A stretch of DNA of 64,000 nucleotides from Pantoea sp. Lij88 (GCF_030062155.1 NZ_CP118269.1:1240001-1304000); one strand, 5' to 3'. Positions 28,330 to 37,845 are shown, counted from the first letter of the stretch. Numbers and translations: made by a program. Notes: generated from the sequence alone by a model not told the origin.

Positions 28330-29595
28330 ATGGACAATCTTCACCTTCCTCAAGCCACGTCGCCTTTGGCCACGTGGCTTTATTATCTTGAGCACCTGCA
28401 TACTCAGGCCATCGAACTGGGTCTGGACCGTATTCGTCAGGTAGCACAACGTCTCGACCTGCTGAAACCCGCTCCCTTTGTCTTTACCGTGGCCGGTACA
28501 AATGGCAAAGGCACGACCTGTCGCACTCTGGAAACGCTGCTGATCGCTGCGGGCTACCGCGTTGGCGTCTACAGCTCGCCGCATCTGGTGCGCTACACCG
28601 AGCGCGTTCGGGTGCAGGGCGGGGAGTTGAGTGAAGCGCAGCACTGCGCCAGCTTTGCGGAGATTGAAGCCGGACGAGCCGACATTTCGCTGACCTATTT
28701 TGAATTTGGCACGCTCTCCGCGCTCAATCTGTTCCGCCAGGCGCAGCTGGATGTGGTGATCCTGGAAGTCGGCCTCGGCGGACGACTGGATGCCACCAAC
28801 ATAGTGGATGCCGATGTCGCCGTGGTCACCAGCATTGCGCTGGATCACACCGACTGGCTGGGCCCGGATCGCGAAAGCATCGGGCGCGAGAAAGCGGGCG
28901 TATTCCGTGCGGGGAAACCGGCGGTAGTGGGTGAGCCCGATATGCCACACAGCATCGCTATGGTCGCGCAGGAAAAAGGCGCTCAGCTGTTACAGCGCGA
29001 CCGCGACTGGTCCTGGCATGCCCAGGCCGAAAGCTGGTCGCTGCGTGATGCGCAGGGCGAGCTGAACGATCTGCCGCTGCCACAGGTGCCGCTGCCTAAC
29101 GCGGCGACCGCGCTGGTGGCGCTGCGTGTTTCAGGGCTTGAGGTCAGTGAAGCGCAGATTCGCGCCAGCCTGCCGCTGGCGATGCTGCCAGGGCGTTTTC
29201 AGACTATCAGTGAATCACCGCGCGTGATTCTGGATGTCGCCCATAATCCGCATGCGGCGACCTGGCTGGCATCGCGGCTGGCGGCTCTGCCGAAACGCGG
29301 CAAAGTGCATGCGGTCGTGGGCATGCTGCATGATAAAGATATCCCCGGTACGCTGGCGGCGCTGGCACCCATGGTCGATGTCTGGTACTGCGCACCGCTT
29401 GACGGTCCGCGCGGCGCCAGCGCTGAGCAACTGCTGGAGTGTCTGTCGCAGGGCGAAGCCTTTACCTCGGTAGAGCTCGCCTGGCAGCAAGCGCGCAAGC
29501 GGGCAGCGCCGCAGGACACTGTGCTGGTCTGTGGTTCATTCCACACCGTTGCACAGGTCATGGAATCGATTGAAACGGAGAAAGGACGTGGCTAG
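28330..29595 (+). CDS. folC: Dihydrofolate synthase / folylpolyglutamate synthase FolC
   Basis: 421 aa Mur-ligase-family enzyme that adds glutamate to dihydropteroate and then further glutamates to folates. The P-loop is FTVAGTNGKGTTCRTLE (about residues 51-67), and LTYFEFGTLSALNLF and VGLGGRLDATNIVDADVAVVT are family blocks. The C-terminal domain contains LDVAHNPHA. Its 3' end overlaps the GTG start of dedD by eight bases. Confidence 0.97.
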   Translation: MDNLHLPQATSPLATWLYYLEHLHTQAIELGLDRIRQVAQRLDLLKPAPFVFTVAGTNGKGTTCRTLETLLIAAGYRVGVYSSPHLVRYTERVRVQGGELSEAQHCASFAEIEAGRADISLTYFEFGTLSALNLFRQAQLDVVILEVGLGGRLDATNIVDADVAVVTSIALDHTDWLGPDRESIGREKAGVFRAGKPAVVGEPDMPHSIAMVAQEKGAQLLQRDRDWSWHAQAESWSLRDAQGELNDLPLPQVPLPNAATALVALRVSGLEVSEAQIRASLPLAMLPGRFQTISESPRVILDVAHNPHAATWLASRLAALPKRGKVHAVVGMLHDKDIPGTLAALAPMVDVWYCAPLDGPRGASAEQLLECLSQGEAFTSVELAWQQARKRAAPQDTVLVCGSFHTVAQVMESIETEKGRG

Positions 29596-30370
29596 TAAGT
29601 TTCAGAACCGTTTAGTCGGCACTGTTATTCTGGTCGCCGTTGGCGTGATTGTGCTGCCAGGGCTGCTGGATGGTCAGAAAAAGCATTACAAAGAGGAGTT
29701 CGCCGCCATTCCACTGGTGCCGAAACCTGACGATCAGCAGGACAGCGAAATGGTGCCGCCGGTCACCCAGTCGCTGCCGGCTCAGCCGCCGGAGGGCGCG
29801 GGCAATGCGGTCAGCAGCAGCACTGGCAATGGCAAAACCAACGCCACGGCAGAGCAGGGTCGGACTCAGCCGGACGAAGAGAGCGATCCGGTCGTTGTAT
29901 CGCCGCCGCCGGTTCATCAGTCTGTACCTGCACAGACGGTGACGAAGCCGAAAGTGACAGAGCAGCAGAAACCTAAAGTCACTGAACAGCCTAAGCAGAA
30001 ACCGGTCGAACAGCAGAAGCCAAAAGCCGTGGAACAGCCTAAACCGAAGCCGGTTGAACAGCCTAAAGCGGTCGAACAGCCGAAGCAGGAAGAGGCGCCG
30101 AAAGCCGCAGAGACGACGGCGCCAGCAGGGCAGGCTTATGTGGTGCAGTTAGGTGCGCTGAAAAACGCCAGCAAAGTGAATGAGATTGTCGCGCAGTTGC
30201 GGCTGTCGGGCTATCGCGCCTTTACCGTGCCGTCAACGCCGGTACAGGGTCAGATCACCCGCATTTACGTAGGCCCGGATGCCTCGAAAGCCAAAATGCA
30301 GAGCGCGGTTGGCGAGCTGAAAAGCATCTCAGGACTGGGCGGTGTGGTGAAACCGTACAGCGCCCGCTAA
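29588..30370 (+). CDS. dedD: Cell division protein DedD (SPOR domain)
   Basis: 260 aa bitopic inner-membrane protein that binds septal peptidoglycan. I chose the GTG at 29588 (GGAG upstream), because VASKFQNRLVGTVILVAVGVI matches the family start. One membrane segment (about 8-26) is followed by a Pro/Gln/Lys-rich linker (about 120-185) built of near-repeats such as KPKVTEQ, KPKAVEQ, KPKPVEQ and PKAVEQ. The SPOR domain (about 190-260) starts GQAYVVQLGALKNASKVNEI. The E. coli protein has 220 residues, so the linker is expanded here by about 40. Confidence 0.94.
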   Translation: MASKFQNRLVGTVILVAVGVIVLPGLLDGQKKHYKEEFAAIPLVPKPDDQQDSEMVPPVTQSLPAQPPEGAGNAVSSSTGNGKTNATAEQGRTQPDEESDPVVVSPPPVHQSVPAQTVTKPKVTEQQKPKVTEQPKQKPVEQQKPKAVEQPKPKPVEQPKAVEQPKQEEAPKAAETTAPAGQAYVVQLGALKNASKVNEIVAQLRLSGYRAFTVPSTPVQGQITRIYVGPDASKAKMQSAVGELKSISGLGGVVKPYSAR

Positions 30371-30537
30371 AGCCGGCGATTGGCGCTGCCGATAGCAGTA
30401 ACAGGCAGCGTCTTTTGCCCGGCACGCAGCACGCTTACGGCGCGTTGCAGGATAAAATAGTGACGATTTTCAACGGCCTGTCCGGCTGAGAATCTACCGG
30501 GCGATTGAGGTTTTTTTCATCGCCGCATTTATGGATG

Positions 30538-30584
30538 CAGAAAAAGAAAACCGCTACGCAAACGTTTTCTTTTTCTGTTAGAAT
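30538..30584 (+). promoter_or_regulatory. PurR operator and promoter of cvpA-purF
   Basis: ACGCAAACGTTTTCTT (30556-30571) matches the PurR box exactly as I know it, and TAGAAT (30579-30584) is a good -10 just downstream, so bound PurR would block RNA polymerase. Around it, CAGAAAAAGAAAAC (30538-30551) and GTTTTCTTTTTCTG (30564-30577) are a perfect 14-bp inverted repeat that shares its right arm with the box. In E. coli, PurR represses cvpA-purF through the same element. Confidence 0.88.
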
Positions 30585-30635
30585 GCGCCCCGAACTGGAT
30601 GCAGGGGTGCAATTGCACTGGCGCTGGAAGAGTTC

Positions 30636-31121
30636 ATGATCTGGATTGATTACGTCATTATTGCGGTAGTTGGTTTTTCGGCTCTGGTCAGCCTCGTCCG
30701 TGGGTTTGTCCGGGAAGCCTTATCTCTCGTTACCTGGGGATGCGCGTTTTTTGTCGCCAGTCATTACTACGCCTACCTTGCAGTCTGGTTTACAGGTTTT
30801 GACGACGAACTGGTTCGTAACGGTATCGCCATCGGTGTGCTGTTTGTCGCTACCCTGATTGTGGGGGCCATTGTGAACTACGTTATCGGCACGCTGGTGG
30901 AGAAAACCGGCCTGTCGGGAACCGACCGGGTGTTGGGAGTCTGTTTCGGGGCGTTGCGAGGGGTGCTGATTGTAGCCGCCTTGCTGTTCTTCCTTGATAC
31001 ATTCACTGGCTTTTCCAAAAGTCCGGACTGGCAACAGTCTCAACTCATTCCCGAGTTCAGTTATATCATCAGGTGGTTTTTTGATTACCTGAAAAGCACG
31101 TCGAGTTTTTTACCCCGGTGA
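30636..31121 (+). CDS. cvpA: CvpA family inner-membrane protein
   Basis: 161 aa membrane protein with four hydrophobic segments, starting [20 protein letters not shown] and containing the family stretch [13 protein letters not shown]. It is required for colicin V export in E. coli and linked to bile and envelope stress; its molecular function is not settled. It is co-transcribed with purF (37-base gap) under PurR control. Confidence 0.95.
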   Translation: MIWIDYVIIAVVGFSALVSLVRGFVREALSLVTWGCAFFVASHYYAYLAVWFTGFDDELVRNGIAIGVLFVATLIVGAIVNYVIGTLVEKTGLSGTDRVLGVCFGALRGVLIVAALLFFLDTFTGFSKSPDWQQSQLIPEFSYIIRWFFDYLKSTSSFLPR

Positions 31122-31158
31122 TGTGACCGGGAGTGCGGCTTAATGAGGAAATGACAAC

Positions 31159-32676
31159 ATGTGCGGTATTGTCGGTATCACCGGTTTCATGCCGGTCAAC
31201 CAGTCGATCTATGACGCGTTAACGGTGCTCCAGCACCGCGGGCAGGATGCCGCAGGCATTTGTACAATCGATGCGCTGAAATGTTTTCGCCTGCGAAAGG
31301 CAAACGGCCTGGTCAGCGACGTTTTCGAAGCACGCCACATGCAGCGTCTGCAGGGCAATATGGGGATCGGTCACGCGCGTTATCCAACCGCGGGAAGCTC
31401 CAGTGCCTCTGAAGCGCAGCCATTCTATGTAAACTCCCCGTACGGCATCACCCTGGCGCATAACGGTAACCTGACCAACGCCCATGTGCTGCGTAAGCAC
31501 CTGTTTGAAAAGGGCCGCCGTCACGTTAACACCACCTCAGATTCTGAAATCCTGCTGAACATCTTTGCGCAGGAGCTTGATCGTTTTCAAAACGATCCGC
31601 TGGAAGCCGACAACATTTTCGCTGCGGTGGCTGCCGTGCATCAGCAGGTACGCGGTGCTTACGCCGTCGTGGCGATGATTATCGGTCACGGCATGGTTGC
31701 CTTCCGTGATCCCAACGGCATCCGTCCGCTGGTACTGGGCAAGCGCGTTATCGCGGATGGCCGTACCGAGTATATGGTCGCCTCCGAGAGCGTGGCACTG
31801 GATACGCTGGGCTTTGAATTCATCCGTGACGTCGCACCGGGTGAAGCGGTCTATGTCACTGAAGCGGGCCAGCTGTCTACCCGCCAGTGTGCTGAGAACC
31901 CGAAAAGCAATCCGTGCCTGTTCGAGTATGTCTATTTTGCGCGTCCTGACTCTTTCCTGGACAAAATCTCCGTCTACAGCGCCCGTGTCCGCATGGGCAC
32001 CAAGCTGGGCGAGAAAATTGCCCGCGAGTGGGAAGATCTGGATATCGACGTCGTGATTCCGATTCCGGAAACCTCAACCGATATCGCGCTGGAAATCGCC
32101 CGTATCCTCGACAAGCCTTATCGTCAGGGCTTCGTGAAAAACCGTTACGTTGGCCGTACTTTTATCATGCCTGGTCAGCAGTTACGTCGCAGCGCGGTTC
32201 GCCGCAAGCTCAACGCTAACCGCGCTGAATTCCGTGATAAAAACGTCCTGCTGGTGGATGACTCGATTGTTCGCGGCACCACTTCAGAGCAGATCATTGA
32301 GATGGCACGTGAAGCGGGCGCAAAACGGGTTTATCTGGCCTCCGCGGCACCGGAAATTCGTTTCCCGAACGTCTACGGCATCGATATGCCGAGCGCCACG
32401 GAACTGATTGCGCACGGCCGCGAAGTGGAAGAGATTCGCCAGCTGATTAAAGCCGATGCGCTGATTTTCCAGGACCTGGACGATCTGATTGAAGCGGTGC
32501 GTGAAGAGAATCCGGACATTGCCCAGTTCGAATGTTCGGTGTTCAACGGAATTTACGTGACGAAAGATGTCGATCAGCAATATCTGGAGTATCTGGAGTC
32601 GCTGCGTAACGATGATGCCAAAGCGCTTCAGCGCCAGAATGAAGTCGAAAACCTTGAGCTGCACAACGAGGGCTGA
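31159..32676 (+). CDS. purF: Amidophosphoribosyltransferase PurF
   Basis: 505 aa enzyme of the first committed purine step, making 5-phosphoribosylamine from PRPP and glutamine. The start MCGIVGITG gives the N-terminal nucleophile cysteine after methionine removal. The phosphoribosyltransferase PRPP loop is [18 protein letters not shown] (about 365-382). [10 protein letters not shown] and [13 protein letters not shown] belong to the glutaminase half. Length and sequence match E. coli. The C-terminus is highly charged, and a strong terminator follows. Confidence 0.98.
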   Translation: MCGIVGITGFMPVNQSIYDALTVLQHRGQDAAGICTIDALKCFRLRKANGLVSDVFEARHMQRLQGNMGIGHARYPTAGSSSASEAQPFYVNSPYGITLAHNGNLTNAHVLRKHLFEKGRRHVNTTSDSEILLNIFAQELDRFQNDPLEADNIFAAVAAVHQQVRGAYAVVAMIIGHGMVAFRDPNGIRPLVLGKRVIADGRTEYMVASESVALDTLGFEFIRDVAPGEAVYVTEAGQLSTRQCAENPKSNPCLFEYVYFARPDSFLDKISVYSARVRMGTKLGEKIAREWEDLDIDVVIPIPETSTDIALEIARILDKPYRQGFVKNRYVGRTFIMPGQQLRRSAVRRKLNANRAEFRDKNVLLVDDSIVRGTTSEQIIEMAREAGAKRVYLASAAPEIRFPNVYGIDMPSATELIAHGREVEEIRQLIKADALIFQDLDDLIEAVREENPDIAQFECSVFNGIYVTKDVDQQYLEYLESLRNDDAKALQRQNEVENLELHNEG

Positions 32677-32700
32677 TACCTCTGACAGGCGGGCAGCATA

Positions 32701-32735
32701 AAACAGGGCGGGAGCAATCCCGCCCTGTTTGTTTT
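32701..32735 (+). terminator. Rho-independent terminator after purF
   Basis: AAACAGGGCGGGA GCAA TCCCGCCCTGTTT is a perfect 13-bp stem (32701-32730) followed by GTTTT. Confidence 0.95.
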
Positions 32736-32760
32736 CAGAAACCCGCTGGCCGCGTATGAT
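32732..32760 (+). promoter_or_regulatory. Candidate ubiX promoter
   Basis: TTTTCA (32732-32737), a 17-base spacer and TATGAT (32755-32760) lie just after the purF terminator and 28 bases before ubiX. It fits sigma-70 in spacing and -10 quality. Confidence 0.5.
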
Positions 32761-32788
32761 GGCGCATTGGCTGACATAAGGTTGGAAT

Positions 32789-33358
32789 ATGAAACGACTC
32801 ATCATTGGCATCTCTGGCGCAAGCGGGGTGATCTATGGCGTGCGCATGCTGCAGGTGCTGCAGCAGGTGGAAGAAGTAGAAACGCATCTGGTCATGAGCC
32901 AGGCGGCACGTCAGACGCTGGGTCTGGAGAGTGATTATTCGCTGCGTGACGTGCAGGCGCTGGCCGATGTGGTGCATGACGTGCGCGATATTGCAGCTAA
33001 TATCTCGTCGGGTTCGTTTAAAACGCTGGGCATGGCGATTTTACCCTGCTCAATGAAAACGCTTTCAGGCATCGTTCACAGTTACAGTGACTCATTGCTG
33101 ACCCGTGCGGCGGATGTCGTGTTAAAAGAGCAGCGTAAACTGGTGTTGTGCGTGCGGGAAACCCCGCTGCATGTCGGCCATCTGCGCATGATGACCACAG
33201 CCGCCGAACTGGGGGCGATTATCATGCCGCCTGTACCGGCTTTTTATCACCGGCCTGAAACGATCGATCAGCTGATCGATCAGACCGTCAACCGGGTTAT
33301 TGACCAGTTTGATATCGAATTACCGGAAGATCTTTTCGCGCGCTGGCAGGGTGCATAA
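32789..33358 (+). CDS. ubiX: Flavin prenyltransferase UbiX
   Basis: 189 aa, the E. coli length. It joins dimethylallyl phosphate to FMN, making the prenylated flavin used by the decarboxylase UbiD in ubiquinone synthesis. The N-terminal Rossmann-like start IIGISGASGVIYGVRML and the block ILPCSMKTLSGIVHSYSDSL (FMN and substrate contacts) are typical. VLCVRETPLHVGHLRMM also marks the family. Its link to hisJ is positional only. Confidence 0.96.
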   Translation: MKRLIIGISGASGVIYGVRMLQVLQQVEEVETHLVMSQAARQTLGLESDYSLRDVQALADVVHDVRDIAANISSGSFKTLGMAILPCSMKTLSGIVHSYSDSLLTRAADVVLKEQRKLVLCVRETPLHVGHLRMMTTAAELGAIIMPPVPAFYHRPETIDQLIDQTVNRVIDQFDIELPEDLFARWQGA

Positions 33359-33370
33359 AGTTCCGCTGGC

Positions 33371-33425
33371 GCACTTATTTAGTGCATAAGCGCGCCTCGG
33401 ATCACTCTTCGTGCATTTGATGCAC
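33371..33425 (+). promoter_or_regulatory. NtrC-type enhancer sites upstream of hisJ
   Basis: GCAC-N7-GTGC (33371-33385, GCACTTATTTAGTGC) fits the NtrC site as found at glnA. A second palindrome, GTGCATTTGATGCAC (33411-33425), lies 40 bases further on; its right arm TGCACCAAAA also resembles an NtrC half-site. Both sit 115-170 bases before the sigma-54 promoter, a normal enhancer distance. Confidence 0.7.
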
Positions 33426-33538
33426 CAAAAGTTAACAACGTCGCTTTTTCTCTTTCACCACACTGCTATATTCCCCTCACAAACACAGCGTTTTCGCCTG
33501 TCTGACATCACGCTAACTGCGTGGATAACTTGCAGATC

Positions 33539-33554
33539 TGGCATGAAACATGCA
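33539..33554 (+). promoter_or_regulatory. Sigma-54 (RpoN) promoter of hisJQMP
   Basis: TGGCATGAAACATGCA has the invariant GG (33540-33541) and GC (33552-33553) exactly ten bases apart and nearly matches TGGCACGN4TTGCA. Transcription would start near 33565, about 53 bases before hisJ. Nitrogen-regulated sigma-54 control of the argT/hisJ transport genes is established in E. coli and Salmonella. Confidence 0.85.
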
Positions 33555-33617
33555 AATTACTTTGCGCAAACACATCACGAACCACATAACAAAAAGCACT
33601 TCACTTGAGGGTAATCT

Positions 33618-34400
33618 ATGAAAAAGCGTGTTCTGGCTCTTTCCCTGATGCTGGGCTTATCCAGTGCTGCCAGCGTCTTCGCGGCAGTGCCGGGTTCAAT
33701 CCGCATCGGCACAGATCCAACTTACCCACCGTTTGAGTCGAAAGACGCGCAAGGCAAGTTAGTGGGCTTCGATATCGACCTCGCTAACGAAATCTGTAAA
33801 CGTATTCATACCCAGTGTACCTATGTTGAAAGCGACTTCGATGCGCTGATCCCCTCGCTGAAAGCGAAGAAAATTGATGCCATCATCTCCTCACTTTCCA
33901 TCACAGCAAAACGTCAGGAAGAGATCGCCTTCTCGGAAAAACTCTACGCCGCTAACGCGCGTTTAGTGGCACCGAAGGGATCGAAAATTCAGCCGACCAT
34001 CGAGTCGCTGAAAGGCAAAAATATCGGCCTGCTGCAGGGCACCACGCAGGAAACCTATGCCAATCAGAACTGGCGGCCAAAAGGGGTTAACGTCACCCCT
34101 TATGCTAACCAGGATCTGGTTTATCAGGATCTGAATGCGGGTCGCATCGATGCAGCCTTCCAGGATGAAGTCCAGGCCAGCGAAGGTTTCCTGAAACAGC
34201 CAGTCGGTAAAAACTACGCCTTCGCGGGTCCGGCCGTGAAAGATGACAAGATCTTTGGCGTCGGCACCGGTATGGGACTGCGTAAAGATGACAGCGAACT
34301 GAAAGCGGCCATCGACAAAGCCTTCACTGACATGCGTAAAGATGGCACCTACGACAAGATTGCGAAGAAATACTTCGATTTCAATGTGTACGGCGACTAA
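33618..34400 (+). CDS. hisJ: Periplasmic histidine / lysine-arginine-ornithine binding protein
   Basis: 260 aa solute-binding protein with a 22-residue signal peptide ([22 protein letters not shown]). The mature protein has the HisJ/ArgT core [50 protein letters not shown] and [20 protein letters not shown]. It mixes features of E. coli HisJ and ArgT, and only this one gene is present where E. coli has both; it may serve both ligand sets. TTGAGGG lies upstream. It is the first gene of the hisJQMP operon under a sigma-54 promoter. Confidence 0.93.
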   Translation: MKKRVLALSLMLGLSSAASVFAAVPGSIRIGTDPTYPPFESKDAQGKLVGFDIDLANEICKRIHTQCTYVESDFDALIPSLKAKKIDAIISSLSITAKRQEEIAFSEKLYAANARLVAPKGSKIQPTIESLKGKNIGLLQGTTQETYANQNWRPKGVNVTPYANQDLVYQDLNAGRIDAAFQDEVQASEGFLKQPVGKNYAFAGPAVKDDKIFGVGTGMGLRKDDSELKAAIDKAFTDMRKDGTYDKIAKKYFDFNVYGD

Positions 34401-34444
34401 CCATCCTGTCGCTTTACCCTCTGTGTCCGTGTTGCCGGGACTGA

Positions 34445-34547
34445 GCCGGTTCTGCCTGATGCAGAAACCGGCGCCGTTCCGCTGATGACGGATGGCATCT
34501 GCAACGGAGAGGTAAAGCTAAACTGCCCGTCGATTGCTGACGGGCAG
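34445..34547 (+). other. Tandem hairpins in the hisJ-hisQ gap
   Basis: The 181-base gap contains a hairpin GCCGGTTCTGC / GCAGAAACCGGC with a one-base bulge (34445-34472) and a perfect 9-bp stem CTGCCCGTC / GACGGGCAG (34523-34547), neither with a T-run. In Salmonella the same gap holds REP elements that stabilise hisJ mRNA and lower expression downstream; these hairpins are different in sequence but well placed for the same role. Confidence 0.65.
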
Positions 34548-34581
34548 CGATTCGTTTCCACCCCACGACAGGACCCTCTCG

Positions 34582-35271
34582 ATGCTGTATGGCTATTCTG
34601 ATGTAATTCTTCGGGGCACGCTGGTGACGCTGGAGCTGGCTCTCACCTCCGTCGTGCTGGCAGTGCTGCTGGGCCTGATTGGCGCAGGCGCGAAACTGTC
34701 GCGCAGCCGGCCACTGGCGATGATTTTTGAAGGCTACACCACGCTGATCCGTGGCGTGCCTGACCTCGTACTGATGCTGCTGATCTTCTACGGTCTGCAG
34801 ATTGTCCTCAACCAGATCACCGATGCGCTGGGCATGGCTCAGTTTGATATCGATCCGATGGTGGCCGGTATCATTACGCTCGGCTTTATCTATGGTGCCT
34901 ACTTCACTGAAACCTTCCGCGGGGCCTTTATGGCCGTACCGCAGGGGCAAATTGAAGCGGCCACCGCGTTTGGTTTTACCGGCGCGCAGGTGTTCCGCCG
35001 CATACTGTTTCCGGCCATGATGCGCTATGCGCTGCCGGGTATCGGCAACAACTGGCAGGTGATCCTGAAAGCCACCGCACTGGTCTCGCTGCTGGGGCTG
35101 GAAGATGTGGTAAAGGCGACGCAGCTGGCCGGTAAAAGTACCTGGCAGCCGTTCTACTTCGCCATTGTGGCGGGTGTGATTTATCTGGTGTTTACCACGC
35201 TGTCGAACGGCGTGCTGTGGTGGCTGAACCGTCGCTATACGGTCGGTGTGAAGAGGGCGAGTTATGATTGA
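34582..35271 (+). CDS. hisQ: Histidine ABC transporter permease HisQ
   Basis: 229 aa inner-membrane permease with about five membrane segments. The permease signature (EAA loop contacting HisP) is visible in GQIEAATAFGFTGAQVFRRILFP. I chose the ATG at 34582, giving the usual MLYGYSDVILRGTLVTLELA start. AGGACC lies upstream. It overlaps hisM by eight bases. Confidence 0.95.
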   Translation: MLYGYSDVILRGTLVTLELALTSVVLAVLLGLIGAGAKLSRSRPLAMIFEGYTTLIRGVPDLVLMLLIFYGLQIVLNQITDALGMAQFDIDPMVAGIITLGFIYGAYFTETFRGAFMAVPQGQIEAATAFGFTGAQVFRRILFPAMMRYALPGIGNNWQVILKATALVSLLGLEDVVKATQLAGKSTWQPFYFAIVAGVIYLVFTTLSNGVLWWLNRRYTVGVKRASYD

Positions 35272-35980
35272 GATTATTCAGGAATACTGGAAATCGCTGC
35301 TCTGGACTGACGGTTACCGTTTTACCGGTGTGGCGATCACCCTGTGGCTGCTGATCCTCTCGGTGACCGTTGGCGGCTGCCTGGCCATCCTGCTGGCGAT
35401 AGCGCGGGTTTCACCTAACCGGTTTATCAGTTTTCCGGTCTGGCTCTTTACCTATGTGTTTCGCGGTACGCCGCTCTATGTGCAACTGCTGGTGTTCTAT
35501 TCCGGCATGTATACGCTGGAAATTGTGAAAGGCACTGAACTGCTGAACGCGTTTTTCCGCAGTGGCCTGAACTGTACGCTGCTCGCCTTTACTCTGAACA
35601 CCTGTGCCTACACCACGGAAATCTTTGCGGGTGCGATTCGCTCGGTGCCACACGGTGAGATTGAGGCGGCGCGGGCCTATGGCTTCTCCACCTTTAAACT
35701 CTATCGCTGCATTATTCTGCCCTCGGCGCTGCGGACGGCACTGCCGGCCTACAGCAACGAAGTGATTCTGATGCTGCACTCCACGGCGCTGGCTTTCACC
35801 GCCACCGTGCCGGATCTGCTGAAAATCGCGCGGGATATTAACTCGGCGACCTATCAGCCGTTTACCGCCTTTGGCCTTGCGGCTGTGTTGTACCTGATTA
35901 TCTCTTACGTGTTGATCAGCCTGTTCCGCCTGGCGGAACGTCGCTGGCTGGCCCACGTGAAACCCTCTTCATCGCATTGA
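35264..35980 (+). CDS. hisM: Histidine ABC transporter permease HisM
   Basis: 238 aa, the E. coli length. It is the second permease subunit of the HisQMP2 complex, with the EAA-type loop [23 protein letters not shown] and about five membrane segments. It starts inside hisQ and ends eight bases before the hisP ATG, indicating translational coupling through hisQMP. Confidence 0.96.
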   Translation: MIEIIQEYWKSLLWTDGYRFTGVAITLWLLILSVTVGGCLAILLAIARVSPNRFISFPVWLFTYVFRGTPLYVQLLVFYSGMYTLEIVKGTELLNAFFRSGLNCTLLAFTLNTCAYTTEIFAGAIRSVPHGEIEAARAYGFSTFKLYRCIILPSALRTALPAYSNEVILMLHSTALAFTATVPDLLKIARDINSATYQPFTAFGLAAVLYLIISYVLISLFRLAERRWLAHVKPSSSH

Positions 35981-35988
35981 GTAGAACT

Positions 35989-36762
35989 ATGGCTGACAAT
36001 AAATTAAGCGTCACCGAATTGCATAAACGTTACGGTGAACATGAAGTGCTGAAAGGGGTCTCGTTAACTGCTAAAGCGGGCGATGTGATCAGTATCATTG
36101 GATCGTCCGGTTCAGGGAAAAGTACCTTTTTACGCTGCATCAACTTCCTCGAAAAACCGAGCGAAGGCAGCATCGTGGTTAATAACCAGCAAATTACGCT
36201 GGTTCGTGACAAAGATGGTCAGCTCAAAGTGGCTGACAAAGAGCAGCTGCGCGCATTGCGTACCAGCCTCACCATGGTGTTCCAGCACTTCAATCTGTGG
36301 AGCCACATGACGGTGCTGGAAAACGTGATGGAAGCGCCGATTCAGGTGCTGGGGCTGAGCAAAGCGGAAGCGCGTGAGCGCGCCATTCGCTATCTCGATA
36401 AAGTAGGCATTGATGCGCGGGCGCAGGCGAAGTATCCGGTGCACCTTTCTGGTGGTCAGCAGCAGCGTGTGTCGATTGCGCGCGCGCTGGCGATGGAGCC
36501 TGAGGTGTTGCTGTTTGATGAACCGACCTCGGCGCTGGATCCGGAGCTGGTAGGCGAGGTGCTGCGCATCATGCAGAAGCTGGCGGAAGAGGGCAAAACC
36601 ATGGTGGTGGTGACCCACGAGATGGAGTTTGCCCGTCACGTCTCAAATCACGTGATTTTCCTGCATCAGGGCAAAATCGAAGAGCAGGGTCCGCCTGCGG
36701 ACGTGTTCGGCAGCCCGAAAAGCCCGCGTTTACAGCAGTTCCTCAAGGGATCGCTGAAGTAA
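35989..36762 (+). CDS. hisP: Histidine ABC transporter ATP-binding protein HisP
   Basis: 257 aa, the E. coli length. Walker [10 protein letters not shown], signature LSGGQQQR, Walker [15 protein letters not shown] and the H-loop VVTHEMEFA are all intact. The ATG at 35989 gives [16 protein letters not shown]; a longer frame would need a TTG. It is the last gene of the operon. A GCAGGGCAC/GTGCCCTGC stem (36791-36817) follows without a T-run, then the convergent dalR. Confidence 0.97.
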   Translation: MADNKLSVTELHKRYGEHEVLKGVSLTAKAGDVISIIGSSGSGKSTFLRCINFLEKPSEGSIVVNNQQITLVRDKDGQLKVADKEQLRALRTSLTMVFQHFNLWSHMTVLENVMEAPIQVLGLSKAEARERAIRYLDKVGIDARAQAKYPVHLSGGQQQRVSIARALAMEPEVLLFDEPTSALDPELVGEVLRIMQKLAEEGKTMVVVTHEMEFARHVSNHVIFLHQGKIEEQGPPADVFGSPKSPRLQQFLKGSLK

Positions 36763-36897
36763 GGGTTACCTGTCAGTTAAGGCGAGGGAAGCAGGGCACT
36801 GGCGTAACGTGCCCTGCGCGCAATAAGTGCGAACCGCGTTTGAGAGTTTGCGTCATCCCTGCGTTCTGCCCTCGCACTCAGTATCCAGTCTGAGATA

Positions 36898-37845
36898 TCA
36901 CTTCTGCAGTAGCTTCAGCGCCGTATCCTCATCGGTCACCAGTCCCGATACCCAGCCGCCCTGTAATGCGGCACGGATGGCTGGATACTTGCGCTCACTA
37001 CCCGCAAAGCCAATAATTTTGCGCTGAGTCTGGCTTTCCAGCCGTACGCTGGTCAGCAGTTCATCCGTTTCGCCCCACACCCGTTCACCCTGGTGATTGA
37101 AAAAGTGACCAAGCATTTCGCCCACCACGCCGCGCCCATTTAGCGCCCCGACCTGCGCATCGGTGATAAATCCCTCGGCGTTCAACGGACAGCCCGGCAT
37201 CACTTCTCCAATCCCCACAAAGGCTACGTCCGCCTGTAAGGCGCGATCAATGACACGCTGGTACACCTTATGCTGAACCCACATCGCTTTATCCTGTGGG
37301 GAGTCGGCGTATAAGGGCGCAGGGATGAAGAAATACTTGCCCTGCATCTTTTCGGCCATTTTCAACGGTACGTCATAGCGTGTACCGGAATCATCCCGCG
37401 CGATGGCACCAATCATGGAAACGCAATGATGCTGGGGACGATCAACCCAGGGAAGCGCATCGATCATTGAGCGCAGGGTTTTGCCGGAACCAATACCGAA
37501 CACCTGTGGCGTTTCCTCATGAATAAATTGTGCCATCACCGCCGCGCCTTCTACTGCCAGCATTTGTTGAATAGCCTCATCATTCAGACTGGCCGATGGC
37601 ACAACGCGACACAAATCCAGACCAAATTTCGCCTGTATCTCACTCGCCAGCTGCAGGCAGTGAGTGACGGGATGATCAATTTTTACATTCACCATGCCCA
37701 TTTCGCGTGCACTGGAGACCAGACGCTGCGCGACCTGTCGTGACAATCCCAGTGCCTGCGCTATCTCCTGCTGTGTCACGCCTGCGACGTAATACATCCA
37801 TGCGGCACGTGCGGCCAGCTCCTGCTTTTTCTCTTCTTTGCTCAT
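36898..37845 (-). CDS. dalR: SorC/DeoR-type regulator of the D-arabinitol operon (DalR-like)
   Basis: 315 aa from the ATG at 37845; in-frame ATGs further upstream (37875, 37932) would run into the control region. The helix-turn-helix is VTQQEIAQALGLSRQVAQRLVSSA (about residues 24-47). A SorC sugar-binding domain follows (VFGIGSGKTLRSMIDALPW, VAFVGIGEVMPG, GEMLGHFFNHQGE). It is divergent from dalDKT, so it should control that operon with a pentitol or its phosphate as ligand. The assignment to DalR rests on context and family. Confidence 0.8.
   Translation of the reverse strand: MSKEEKKQELAARAAWMYYVAGVTQQEIAQALGLSRQVAQRLVSSAREMGMVNVKIDHPVTHCLQLASEIQAKFGLDLCRVVPSASLNDEAIQQMLAVEGAAVMAQFIHEETPQVFGIGSGKTLRSMIDALPWVDRPQHHCVSMIGAIARDDSGTRYDVPLKMAEKMQGKYFFIPAPLYADSPQDKAMWVQHKVYQRVIDRALQADVAFVGIGEVMPGCPLNAEGFITDAQVGALNGRGVVGEMLGHFFNHQGERVWGETDELLTSVRLESQTQRKIIGFAGSERKYPAIRAALQGGWVSGLVTDEDTALKLLQK

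Noticed and set aside
33411..33608. A 65-codon frame upstream of hisJ
   Set aside because: It spans the sigma-54 promoter and has no ribosome binding site.
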